Source of the DNA: Sneathiella sp.
Lineage (GTDB): Bacteria > Pseudomonadota > Alphaproteobacteria > Sneathiellales > Sneathiellaceae
Direction: 5' to 3'
NCBI GenBank assembly: GCA_002732675.1
Contig: NVRR01000061.1
Span: 1 to 13,216 of the forward strand
Length of the DNA stretch: 13,216 nucleotides
Shown piece by piece: positions 6,901-13,216 of this stretch. The translations under genes were made by a program, and so were the position numbers. The notes under the pieces are model-generated. The model had not been told where the DNA came from. It worked only from the letters and a program-made list of their open reading frames with translations, and did no database searches. Positions within the stretch are counted from its first letter, which is position 1, and each line of letters begins with the position of its first letter.

Positions 6901-7115
6901 CTCGGGAAATTGTGACCGGTGCCCCCGCCTCTCAGTGGTGGGTGCAGCTGTCAACGGCGGTTGCCTTCGGACTGACATTCGCGACTGTCCTGACCCTGGT
7001 CATGACACCGTCGTTGCTGATGCTGGGTGCAAATGTCAGCAACGCCCTTAAACGCCGCAAACAACGGAAACTCGAACGCAAAGCAACGCCCCCTCATGCT
7101 GAGCCAGCGGAATAA
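3942..7115 (+). CDS. RND efflux transporter permease (AcrB/HAE1-like)
   Basis: A 1057-residue pump, close to the ~1050 usual for the family, with both RND repeats complete: TM1 at ~13-33, a large periplasmic domain, TM2-6 at ~333-485, TM7 near 530-550, the second periplasmic domain, and TM8-12 from ~857 to ~1035, then a basic tail. It would use the proton gradient to export substrates from the inner membrane or periplasm. TM4 reads GMLVDGAIVVTE: D398 aligns with AcrB D407, but AcrB D408 is G399. TM10 reads GIVVNNNIVLID, so AcrB K940 is N929. The downstream LRPVLLTT retains the conserved Arg and Thr. It lacks the extra TM4 aspartate of heavy-metal CzcA pumps, so drug or amphiphile export is likelier than metal export. 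Last gene of the padR operon. Substrate unknown. Confidence 0.92.
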   Translation: MNAIIDAAINRSRTVISALLLILVAGVYAYVDIAKEADPDINIPIIYVSMTHEGISPEDGERLLIRPMEQELRAIEGVKEMRSSAREGQASVTLEFDAGFDVDKALEDVREKVDVAKKELPQETDDPVVNEVNFALFPVIIVTLSGDVPLRTLIKLAKDVQSEIEGLPGVLEADIGGDREEVLEVIIDPVKLESYQISNSDLINAVTLNNKLVAAGSMDTGKGRFSIKVPGLFKTASDVLDIPVKVNNDGVVTLRDLTEVRRTFKDAESYARLNGQPAVALEVKKRLGENIIETIEDVRRVVLAEKEYWPENVVVTFSQDKSGDIRSMLNDLQNNIISAIILVMIVVISALGVRTAGLVGLSIPGSFLIGILYMYLFGLTINMVVLFGLILAVGMLVDGAIVVTEFADRKMAEGIDKKEAYALAAKRMAWPIIASTATTLAVFMPLLFWPGVVGEFMKFLPITLITTLIGSLLMALIFVPTLGSVFGKAGSTNSKTLAALAAAETGDITQIGGLTGRYVKVLSVCIRHPAKILVVAVLALVGVQYYYAAHGNGVEFFPNVEPEMALVYVHARGNMSTDEKDELVREVEIEILKLEDFSSLYTRTGGPGQGQDVAEDVIGTIQMEFKDWQERRPAEVVFKDIRERTAHLTGITVEVRAPDNGPPTGKHIQIQLSSRNPDLLPFEIAKIRNHLEANVDNLIDLEDSRPIPGIEWEIKVDRAQAGRFGADVLSVGKLIQFTTNGVKVDEYRPNDSDEEIEIRARFPEGKRSIDQLDSLRIMTEKGMVPISNFVTREAKQKVGTINRTDARRIMTIKANVASGVNIDEKVQEIQAWIQDEADINPEVSYTFKGEDEEQKKAGAFLMKAFAVALFIMAIILVTQFNSFYHAFLILTAVIMSTIGVLMGLIITGQPFGIVMTGVGVIALAGIVVNNNIVLIDTYAHLRKQGMEAMEAVLRTGAQRLRPVLLTTVTTIFGLLPMALQVNIDFVSREIVTGAPASQWWVQLSTAVAFGLTFATVLTLVMTPSLLMLGANVSNALKRRKQRKLERKATPPHAEPAE

Positions 7116-7133
7116 GCGGATATAAACCAAAAG

Positions 7134-7170
7134 AAAAGCCGGGGCCCTTTCAAAAAGGCCCCGGCTTTTT
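7134..7170. terminator. Strong bidirectional rho-independent terminator
   Basis: AAAAGCCGGGGCC (7134-7146) pairs perfectly over 13 bases with GGCCCCGGCTTTT (7157-7169) around a 10-base loop. T tracts follow on the plus strand and, because of the A-rich left flank, on the minus strand too. It lies between the convergent RND pump gene (stop at 7115) and pssA (stop at 7193), and can end both transcripts. Confidence 0.93.
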
Positions 7171-7192
7171 AATGTAGCAGTAGTTAGAAAGA

Positions 7193-8017
7193 TCAGACGT
7201 CGTCTTCCGTACTATCCTGTGGGGCTCCCTCATCGCTCTTTACCCTCGCCATGTCGGCTTTCTGCGCATCGGCCGCAACCAACTTCCGTTGACTGATAAC
7301 AGAAAAAGGAATGGTCGCAATATAGGCAACCGCAATAGCCGACAGCAATTGCCATGGATAGCTCGCCATGACAGCAGCAAGACCACCGACAAGAATCAGC
7401 ATCGGCATAATGAAACGCCGGGACACCCGGACACGTTTGAGCGAGAATGTTGGAATGCGGCTGGCCATCAAAAAAGCCAGGACCAGCAGCCAGGCGGCAT
7501 TTAAAATGCCGGAGCGAAAAATATCACTATCTGAATAAAAACTAATGACCATAAACAGCAGCGAAATACAGGCGCCGCCGGGCGCCGCAATCCCCGTAAA
7601 AAACTGGCCGCCCCAGCTCGGGGTCTCTTCATCAAGCATCGAATTAAATCGTGCGAGACGCAAGCCACAGGACACCGTATAAATCAGGGCAATAATCCAA
7701 CCAATACCGCCAAGGTCACTATCTAGCGTCCATAAAAAAAGGACGAGCGCCGGCGCAACCCCGAAACTGACAAAATCAGACAAAGAATCAAGTTCCGCCC
7801 CAAATCTAGAAGTGCCTTTTAGCAGCCGCGCCATCCGGCCATCGAGACCGTCCAGTATACCCGCTGCCAAAATCGCAATGACCGCCATCTCCCATTTCTC
7901 ATCCAGAGCAAAGCGTACCGACGTCAGCCCGGCGCAGAGCGCCAGGATCGTCAGCATGTTGGGGATCAGGGAATTGAGCGGCAAAACCCGGAGCCGACGG
8001 CGCTTGTTAAAGGGCAC
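7193..8017 (-). CDS. pssA: CDP-diacylglycerol--serine O-phosphatidyltransferase
   Basis: A 274-residue integral membrane enzyme that makes phosphatidylserine from CDP-diacylglycerol and L-serine. The CDP-alcohol phosphatidyltransferase signature is complete: D56, D59-G60, A63-R64, G73, D77 and D81, read across DGLDGRMAR and FGAELDSLSD. Several hydrophobic spans follow, and residues ~1-20 contain the basic stretch and NSLIPNMLT motif usual for type II (integral) PssA. The C-terminal ~30 residues are hydrophilic and acidic, a variable tail. The start is GTG at 8017, directly abutting the TAG stop of psd (8018-8020), with AGAGG inside the end of psd as ribosome binding site; translation is therefore probably coupled. 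The product feeds Psd. Confidence 0.95.
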   Translation of the reverse strand: MPFNKRRRLRVLPLNSLIPNMLTILALCAGLTSVRFALDEKWEMAVIAILAAGILDGLDGRMARLLKGTSRFGAELDSLSDFVSFGVAPALVLFLWTLDSDLGGIGWIIALIYTVSCGLRLARFNSMLDEETPSWGGQFFTGIAAPGGACISLLFMVISFYSDSDIFRSGILNAAWLLVLAFLMASRIPTFSLKRVRVSRRFIMPMLILVGGLAAVMASYPWQLLSAIAVAYIATIPFSVISQRKLVAADAQKADMARVKSDEGAPQDSTEDDV

Positions 8018-8719
8018 CTAGCGCACCTCTACCGTCATGGCCGCGGTATTCTCGGCGGCCAAATCAGCGATAATAGTCTCACCGCCCACCATATTCTGGC
8101 CGAGCCCTACCAATGGCTCAACCCCATCAGGCAGGTAGATATCTGTACGGCTGCCAAAACGAATAAGACCGAAGCGTTCCCCGGTACGGACCTGTTGCCC
8201 GTCCGTTAGATGACAGACAATACGCCGTGCCACCAGTCCTGCGATTTGAACGAAGACAATATCCTTGCCGTCCTCTGTCCGGAGATGAACAGCGTGACGC
8301 TCATTCTCCTCTGAGGCTTTATCCAGAGACGCGTTCAGAAATTTTCCGGGGCGATAGACCTGCCGGACAATGGTGCCACCCAGAGGCACACGGTTCACAT
8401 GAACGTTAAAGACGTTAAGAAAAACGCTAATTCTCAGCAATGGATCGGCGCCCATACCCAGCTCCTCCGGTGGAACCGCCCGTTCTATCAGCTGCACAAC
8501 ACCATCCGCCGGGCTGACTATCAGCCCCTCCCGCATTGGGACATTTCGGTCGGGATCGCGAAAGAAATACACACACCACAGTGTCAGAACAACACCGATC
8601 CAGCCCAGAAACGGCCAGGTAAACAGGAAAAGCGCCAGGGTCATCGCCGCAAATATTGCGATAAACCGATGGCCTTCAACATTAATCGGCACCAAAACTG
8701 ACTTCAATGTATCCATCAT
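8018..8719 (-). CDS. psd: Phosphatidylserine decarboxylase proenzyme (short type)
   Basis: A 233-residue pyruvoyl enzyme that converts phosphatidylserine to phosphatidylethanolamine. This is the short Psd form common in alphaproteobacteria. Two hydrophobic segments at ~18-52 anchor it in the membrane. FRDPDR and SPADG (D72) are followed by NVFNVHVNR with H107, which align with the catalytic Asp and His of E. coli Psd. Self-cleavage should occur between G189 and S190 in [11 protein letters not shown], giving a large beta chain and a ~44-residue alpha chain with the N-terminal pyruvoyl group. Two adjacent ATGs (8717-8719 and 8714-8716) are possible starts; GGAAAG upstream fits either. It is transcribed just before pssA. 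Confidence 0.95.
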   Translation of the reverse strand: MMDTLKSVLVPINVEGHRFIAIFAAMTLALFLFTWPFLGWIGVVLTLWCVYFFRDPDRNVPMREGLIVSPADGVVQLIERAVPPEELGMGADPLLRISVFLNVFNVHVNRVPLGGTIVRQVYRPGKFLNASLDKASEENERHAVHLRTEDGKDIVFVQIAGLVARRIVCHLTDGQQVRTGERFGLIRFGSRTDIYLPDGVEPLVGLGQNMVGGETIIADLAAENTAAMTVEVR

Positions 8720-8749
8720 ACTCTACTTTCCGGCTCTCAGCCTTTTTCG

Positions 8750-8780
8750 ACTATAGCCCTATAACGCAGGTTTCGATCAA
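8750..8780 (-). promoter_or_regulatory. Possible promoter of psd-pssA
   Basis: On the minus strand TTGATC (8775-8780) and TATAGT (8750-8755, 5 of 6 matches to TATAAT) are 19 bases apart, in the 96-base gap between the ABC transporter stop and the psd start. The spacing is long and the -35 box poor, so read-through from the ABC gene may matter as much. On the same strand a 4-base hairpin (TGCT-TTTC-AGCA) with T-rich sequence follows the ABC gene and may weakly terminate. Confidence 0.3.
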
Positions 8781-8815
8781 AAAGAACAAAAAGATGCTGA
8801 AAAGCAGTTTAGCGT

Positions 8816-10648
8816 TTATTCCAATACCTGCTCAAGTTTCTCTTGATAGTCGGCCGCTTCCTGCTGACGTGCCCACATGGCGGCGTATTGCCCCCCCTGC
8901 TCCAGCAGCTCGTGATGACGGCCGCGCTCGCGAATTTTGCCGCCGTCGAGGACAATAATTTCGTCAGCATCGACGACGGTCGACAGCCGATGGGCGATCA
9001 CAAGCGTGGTTCGATTTTTGGAGACTTCGGCAAGGCTCGCCTGAATTTCCTTCTCCGTATGAGAATCAAGCGCCGACGTCGCCTCGTCGAACAACAGAAT
9101 ACGTGGGCCTTTCAGGATCGTCCGGGCAATAGCCACGCGTTGCTTCTCTCCGCCCGAAAGCTTCAGGCCGCGCTCCCCCACCATTGCTTCATAGCCATCG
9201 GGGAGTTGCTCAATAAAATGATCAATACTGGCGAGACGCGCTGCTTCTTCTACTTCTTCGCGGCTGGCGCCGGGGCGACCGTACTCGATATTATATCGGA
9301 TGGTGTCGTTAAAGAGCACGGTGTCCTGCGGGACAATTCCAATGGCGGCACGCAGCGATTCTTGTGTGACTTCGTTAATCCGGTTTCCGTCAATGGTGAC
9401 ATAGCCTTCATCCACATCGTAGAAGCGAAATAGAATGCGTGAAATTGTTGATTTCCCGGCGCCGGACGGCCCGACAATCGCAATTTTTTGGCCCGCCGCC
9501 ACCTTAAACGAAACGTCATGAAGAATTTGCCGATTTTTCTCATAGCCGAAACTGACATTGTGAAACTCTATTTCGCCGCCGCCATCTGTCAAAAGATGCG
9601 CGTTCGGTGCATCATCCACCTCACGTGAGACAGTAAGTAGCTCGAACATCTTCTCCATATCCACGAGGCTTTGCTTGATTTCACGATAGACGAAGCCGAG
9701 GAAATTAAGCGGCTGCACCAGTAGCATCAAAAAAGCATGGATGGCGACGAAATCGCCGACCGTATAGCGCCCATCGACAACGCCCGCAGCGGACAGCAGG
9801 AGAACGGCAATAAGCCCGGCGCTGATAATGAAACCCTGTCCGATATTAAGATACGCAAGGGTCGTATTACTTGTCACCGCGGCACTTTCATATCCAGCAA
9901 GCGCCTTGTCAAACCGCCGCGCTTCATGCTGCTCATTACCAAAATATTTGACGGTTTCAAAATTGAGGAGACTATCGATGGCTTTGGTATTGGCCTCGCT
10001 GTCCTTCTCGTTCATGATCCGGCGGAATTTGAGCCGCCATTCGGTTATCGCCAGGGTAAAATAAATATATCCAACCAACGTTGAAAAGGTAATCAGGGAA
10101 ATCAGCCAGCCATATTCGACCAGTAAAACACCGCAGATGAACAGGATTTTCAGCAGCGTCGGAATGATATTGAACAGCATAAACCGCAACAGAAAATCAA
10201 TGCCCTTGGTGCCCCGCTCAATAACCCGGCTTAACCCACCGGTCTGACGGTCCATATGAAATCGTAATGACAACCTATGGAGATGCCGAAAGGTCGAAAG
10301 CGCAACCTGGCGGATGGCATTCTGGCCGACTTTGGCAAAGACAGCGTCCCGAAGCTCCGCAAAGGCCTGGGTCAACACGCGCGCAACACCGAACGCGACA
10401 ATTAGCCCCGCAGGCATAACGATGATCGGGTTCACATCGCCGGTCATGTCATCAACGATAAATTTCAGCAAATAGGGCGTATAGACTGACGCCACCTCCG
10501 CTATTAACAACAAGGTGACGGCGATACAAACCCTTATCTTGAGATCTTTTCGGTCGTCAACCCAGAGATATTGTCCCAGAGACCGGATTGTCGACCAATG
10601 ACTGCGTTGACCCTCGTGGGAATGGCTGTCGAACTTTGCTGTGCGCAT
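8816..10648 (-). CDS. Atm1-type ABC exporter, fused permease and ATPase (ABCB family)
   Basis: A 610-residue half transporter that should work as a homodimer. Residues ~38-330 form the six-helix exporter domain; the segments RGTKGIDFLLR and FETVKYFGNE are typical of the Atm1/HMT1 branch, as is DMEKMF. The ATPase domain at ~360-600 is complete: Walker A GPSGAGKST (393-401), signature LSGGEKQR (497-504), Walker B ILLFDE (517-522, catalytic E522) and H-loop H553. Mitochondrial Atm1 and bacterial relatives such as the Novosphingobium protein export glutathione derivatives or glutathione-metal complexes, supporting Fe-S biogenesis or metal tolerance. That substrate is inferred from family. ATG 10648 has GATGGG upstream. 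It precedes psd-pssA by 96 bases on the same strand; no functional link with lipid synthesis is evident. Confidence 0.93.
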   Translation of the reverse strand: MRTAKFDSHSHEGQRSHWSTIRSLGQYLWVDDRKDLKIRVCIAVTLLLIAEVASVYTPYLLKFIVDDMTGDVNPIIVMPAGLIVAFGVARVLTQAFAELRDAVFAKVGQNAIRQVALSTFRHLHRLSLRFHMDRQTGGLSRVIERGTKGIDFLLRFMLFNIIPTLLKILFICGVLLVEYGWLISLITFSTLVGYIYFTLAITEWRLKFRRIMNEKDSEANTKAIDSLLNFETVKYFGNEQHEARRFDKALAGYESAAVTSNTTLAYLNIGQGFIISAGLIAVLLLSAAGVVDGRYTVGDFVAIHAFLMLLVQPLNFLGFVYREIKQSLVDMEKMFELLTVSREVDDAPNAHLLTDGGGEIEFHNVSFGYEKNRQILHDVSFKVAAGQKIAIVGPSGAGKSTISRILFRFYDVDEGYVTIDGNRINEVTQESLRAAIGIVPQDTVLFNDTIRYNIEYGRPGASREEVEEAARLASIDHFIEQLPDGYEAMVGERGLKLSGGEKQRVAIARTILKGPRILLFDEATSALDSHTEKEIQASLAEVSKNRTTLVIAHRLSTVVDADEIIVLDGGKIRERGRHHELLEQGGQYAAMWARQQEAADYQEKLEQVLE

Positions 10649-10795
10649 ATAAGGCCCATCTCGTTATTGATAGCGAAGACTTTAGCCGAAAAAGCGGTCT
10701 GTGCTCAGAGGAATCTGACCCGATTTGATGTCATGTGATCACAACCACATAAATCACCCTAAATCTCGAGATTACATGGCCTGCACGAAAACAAT
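10649..10795. other. Intergenic region with two perfect palindromes
   Basis: This 147-base gap lies downstream of the LysM gene and upstream of the ABC exporter gene, both on the minus strand. It holds a 10-base palindrome TGTGATCACA (10734-10743) and a 12-base palindrome AATCTCGAGATT (10762-10773). Neither is followed by a T run, so they are not classical terminators. They could be operators for the ABC gene. No convincing -35/-10 pair was seen. Confidence 0.35.
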
Positions 10796-11902
10796 CTAAT
10801 TTGCACCCGGCAATTTGAAAATCTGCCCCGGATAAATAAGGTCAGGGTCCCGGATCTGATCCTGGTTGGCCTGATAAATAATGGTATATTCCGCACCTTC
10901 ACCGTAGGCACGTGTCGCGATACGCCAAAGACTGTTTCCAGGCTGTACGATGGCACTTATGTGCCCGTCTTCCTGTGCAAGAATGACATCACTCGCCGGG
11001 GCGCGCTGAAAGGGAAGTTCGACGCGCGAGATGACCTTGCCGTTTTCATCCAGTTGATCAATCCGAAGGTTGTAATTGCCGGTTGCGACATCTGTATCAG
11101 GCATCAATGACCAGGTACCATCTTCCCCGACAATAGCGGATCCTATCGGCTTATTGTTGGCATATACCTGGATAATATTCCCAGCTTTACCTTTTCCTGA
11201 TAATTGCAGGGCGCCCTTATCATCGTAATTGATAGCGCCAAGGCTCAGATCCTTTGCCGCCGCCACATTGCCTTTTGGCTCCGGCACCTGCAATAGTTTA
11301 ACCGAACGATCATCGCCCACTCCCTTTTCCCCGGCTTTCGGTGCCAAGACCGCAATCGCTGGCGTTCTTTGTTCGAGAGGTTTGGTGCAATCGGGAACAA
11401 TGATGGCAACAAGTTTCGCGGATTCCGCCGTCGCTCCATCTGGATTTTTCGCAATTAGATTAAGGATTTGAGAGCCAGGGGTGATCGCTTTAACTGACGT
11501 AAAAACCCATTCTCCGCGGGCCGATGCCTTGACCTCCCCTGCAATATCACTTCCGACATAAATTGTCACCACCGAGGACGGAACCCCACGGCCTGCCACC
11601 AGCAATTCGCAATTCCTGTCCATGCGGACGATATCAAAACTAGGACGGACCGTGGCATCGCCGGTATCCCCAAGATTTTTGTCAATAATCTTTGATTCGG
11701 ATGTCAAAGGCGTCGCAGCATTTTCTGAGCCGTCGTTCGTCGGTGCCACAGTTGCCAAGGTCGGTGCTGCGGTTGATGTCGCTTGTTCACTGTCTTGCGG
11801 TCTCTCCGCCTCATCTGCTGTCCATAAATCCCCTTCCCAAACGAGGAAGAAAAAACCGACTGCGATCAGCAGCAATACCGCAAGAATACTAAAGACGCGC
11901 AC
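10796..11902 (-). CDS. Membrane-anchored protein with two Ig-like repeats and a C-terminal LysM domain
   Basis: A 368-residue protein. Residues 4-22 form one membrane segment without a clear cleavage site, followed by a Ser/Thr/Ala/Pro-rich linker to ~85. Two Ig-like beta domains follow (~98-170 and ~230-300). They align without gaps at an offset of 132 residues, sharing L100/L232, G104/G236, Y115/Y247, G122/G254, G130/G262 and W132/W264. C98 and C172 flank the first and may form a disulfide. The LysM domain (~316-365, IVQPGNSLWRIATRAYG to YPGQIFKLP) binds peptidoglycan glycan chains. It probably tethers the inner membrane to the wall, or positions partners, in the periplasm. Start is GTG; an in-frame stop lies four codons upstream, so no longer form exists. 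Biological role unknown. Confidence 0.85.
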   Translation of the reverse strand: MRVFSILAVLLLIAVGFFFLVWEGDLWTADEAERPQDSEQATSTAAPTLATVAPTNDGSENAATPLTSESKIIDKNLGDTGDATVRPSFDIVRMDRNCELLVAGRGVPSSVVTIYVGSDIAGEVKASARGEWVFTSVKAITPGSQILNLIAKNPDGATAESAKLVAIIVPDCTKPLEQRTPAIAVLAPKAGEKGVGDDRSVKLLQVPEPKGNVAAAKDLSLGAINYDDKGALQLSGKGKAGNIIQVYANNKPIGSAIVGEDGTWSLMPDTDVATGNYNLRIDQLDENGKVISRVELPFQRAPASDVILAQEDGHISAIVQPGNSLWRIATRAYGEGAEYTIIYQANQDQIRDPDLIYPGQIFKLPGAN

Positions 11903-11918
11903 CGGAGCCCCACTTCAT

Positions 11919-11936
11919 TAACCAATTATCCGGTTA
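11919..11936. promoter_or_regulatory. Inverted repeat upstream of the LysM gene
   Basis: TAACC-N8-GGTTA sits 17 bases before the GTG start, in the 78-base gap behind the diheme cytochrome gene. Its position would suit an operator. The arms are only 5 bases long, so it may be chance. Confidence 0.2.
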
Positions 11937-11980
11937 TTATGTACTGCAAGTTCCGAAGACGCAATGTTTAGGCGGTTCCG

Positions 11981-12874
11981 TCATGACTTTGGTTTCGTCA
12001 CGACGTTCCTGATCGGTTTAATCGATTTAAGATACCCGGCGATGGCCGCAAGATCGCCATCCGTTAGCTTCGACAGGCTATGGTCAATAACCTCGGCCAT
12101 GCTTCCTTGAACATTGTCAAAGTCCGGCATCATGCCGCTTTTCATAAAGCTGACGAGATCGGCCTCTGACCAGTCCCCAATACCTGTTTCCATATCTGGC
12201 GTGATATTGGGCACCAGCTCCCCCTCACCGCCATCTGCCGTTCCCGCGAGATATAAGTCGTTATTGACAGCCCCAAAGACATTGCGCGGTGTATGACATT
12301 CGCCGCAATGGGTCAGCGCCTGCACAAGGTATCCGCCGCGCGCGATCTTTTCTGAAGCCCCTGATGCAGCCACATACGGCCCTTCATCAAAAAACAGTAG
12401 TCTCCAGCCCCACTGCAACCAACGCCAGGAAAATGGCGCTGAAACTTCATGTGGCTTGTCGATGGTTGCCGCCTTTGGAAGTGTGAAAAGATACGCTTTT
12501 ATAGCAAGAGCATCCTCATCCGTGATTTTCGTGTAGCTAGTATAAGGAAAAACCGGGAAATACGGATGCCCGGACGGCGAGACACCATTCTTCAGGGCTT
12601 TCAGGAATTGCGCATCGCTCCATCCGCCGATACCATTCTTCGTATCAGGGGTGATATTCGGACTGTAGAAGACGCCGAAGGGCGTCTTAAGCGCCCGCCC
12701 ACCGGCAAATGGCTGACTGTCTTTTACAGTATTTGTATGACAGCCAAAACACCCGCCAGCAGCCGTAAGATAAGCGCCTTTTTGAGCCACCGTTTCGGCA
12801 ATAACCAGACTTTGCCACAGCATCAACATGCAGCCAACAAAAACCCCACAAAAAGTCATTGTACGCAAAGGCAT
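11981..12874 (-). CDS. Diheme c-type cytochrome, exported
   Basis: A 297-residue protein with a signal peptide ending near VIA-ET (residues 1-26) and two class I cytochrome c domains. Heme sites: CFGCH (C42, C45, H46) and CGECH (C189, C192, H193). Both domains carry the family motif PNITPD followed by GIG-WS. This matches a common proteobacterial diheme family related to the cytochrome subunits of membrane dehydrogenases. It should carry electrons in the periplasm; the donor and acceptor are not shown. In domain 2, the methionine of GSMAEVIDHS is a plausible axial ligand. Domain 1 (residues 27 to ~170) contains no methionine at all, so its sixth ligand, if any, must differ; H102 and H141 are the only histidines besides H46. 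The cytochrome c' gene lies 41 bases upstream on the same strand. Confidence 0.9.
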   Translation of the reverse strand: MPLRTMTFCGVFVGCMLMLWQSLVIAETVAQKGAYLTAAGGCFGCHTNTVKDSQPFAGGRALKTPFGVFYSPNITPDTKNGIGGWSDAQFLKALKNGVSPSGHPYFPVFPYTSYTKITDEDALAIKAYLFTLPKAATIDKPHEVSAPFSWRWLQWGWRLLFFDEGPYVAASGASEKIARGGYLVQALTHCGECHTPRNVFGAVNNDLYLAGTADGGEGELVPNITPDMETGIGDWSEADLVSFMKSGMMPDFDNVQGSMAEVIDHSLSKLTDGDLAAIAGYLKSIKPIRNVVTKPKS

Positions 12875-12915
12875 ACCCTATCCAATTCCCATGGAATTAC
12901 GCGATTAAAGAATTA

Positions 12916-13216
12916 CTATTTCTTTTTCGGTTTACGAAATTCCTTATGACAGGCACCGCAAGTTCCCCCGGCATTTTTAAGCGCGGCGCCGATTTCACCC
13001 GGCTTACCACCACTTACAGCGGCGACCAGTTGCAGGCTTGCGGCCTGGAAGTTCGCAATATCCTTGTCAAACTGCGCTTTGTTTTTCTCATCCCAGATAC
13101 TTGGTTTGGACCGTGACGCTTCCACGCCAGAGCCCGCCGGGAAAAGTTTGCCCATATTGCTGGCAATGGCGGCGATTGCTTTGGCATTTTCGTTTAGCTT
13201 AGCATCATAAGCCATT
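12916..13216 (-). CDS. Cytochrome c' (class II cytochrome c), 5' end missing
   Basis: The C-terminal ~100 residues of a cytochrome c', cut by the right edge of the window. The visible ATG at 13213-13215 is probably internal, because cytochromes c' are about 130 residues after a signal peptide and the four-helix bundle needs another N-terminal helix. The last helices are clear: KPSIWDEKNKAQFDKD, FQAASLQLVAAV, then the C-terminal heme site CGACH (visible residues 86-90) and a basic tail. A heme site at the very end of the protein is the hallmark of class II cytochromes. They have five-coordinate heme and bind NO or CO; roles in NO tolerance are known for some. The diheme cytochrome gene follows 41 bases downstream, suggesting one transcript. 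Confidence 0.88.
   Translation of the reverse strand, partial: MAYDAKLNENAKAIAAIASNMGKLFPAGSGVEASRSKPSIWDEKNKAQFDKDIANFQAASLQLVAAVSGGKPGEIGAALKNAGGTCGACHKEFRKPKKK

Noticed and set aside
8768..8818. Terminator hairpin after the ABC exporter gene on the minus strand
   Set aside because: The only stem (TGCT/AGCA) is 4 bases; T-rich sequence follows, but this is too weak to list as a feature.
11622..11921. 99-codon plus-strand frame overlapping the LysM gene start
   Set aside because: It is opposite a well-supported gene, shows no recognisable domain and has low-complexity composition mirroring the linker.
12449..12949. 166-codon plus-strand frame over the diheme cytochrome gene
   Set aside because: The opposite strand encodes an unmistakable cytochrome with two heme motifs; this frame has no domain signal.
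1..13216. Mobile element, CRISPR array, toxin-antitoxin or anti-phage system
   Set aside because: No transposase, integrase, spaced repeats, or defence-type domains were found; the genes are of ordinary chromosomal families.

Overview
The window looks like chromosomal DNA of an alphaproteobacterium of moderate GC content. Support comes from the gene families: a molybdopterin-binding/NTP-transferase fusion protein, a DUF1289 protein, a SleB-type cell wall hydrolase, a short-form Psd with PssA, an Atm1-type ABC exporter, a LysM protein of alphaproteobacterial type and class II cytochrome c'. The genus cannot be told. There is no transposase, integrase, phage gene, CRISPR array, tRNA or rRNA, and codon use shows no obvious foreign island.

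Left part, plus strand (1-1967). A three-gene run with almost no spacing encodes the C-terminal part of a molybdopterin-binding/MobA-like fusion protein (cut by the window edge), a SufU/IscU-type Fe-S scaffold or sulfurtransferase, and a small four-cysteine DUF1289 protein. It reads as a cofactor-maturation module, probably for a molybdenum hydroxylase. A separate gene for a secreted SleB-like cell wall hydrolase follows, with a probable terminator behind it.

Middle part, plus strand (1968-7170). A 288-base intergenic region holds a CRP-like palindrome and, nearer the gene, a repeat and inverted-repeat element overlapping a possible promoter. It precedes a PadR repressor gene, a membrane fusion protein gene and an RND pump gene, which form a probable autoregulated efflux operon without an outer-membrane channel. 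A strong bidirectional terminator closes it.

Right part, minus strand (13216 down to 7193). In transcription order: a cytochrome c' gene (cut by the window edge), a diheme cytochrome c, a membrane-anchored protein with two Ig-like repeats and a LysM domain, an Atm1-type ABC exporter, then psd and pssA. The last two make phosphatidylethanolamine from CDP-diacylglycerol via phosphatidylserine, and the pssA start codon directly abuts the psd stop codon.

Most genes belong to well-known families. The parts that deserve a second look are the Moco/Fe-S maturation cluster with its SufU-type cysteine spacing, the diheme cytochrome whose first heme domain has no methionine, the altered proton-relay residues of the RND pump, and the repeat-rich PadR control region.
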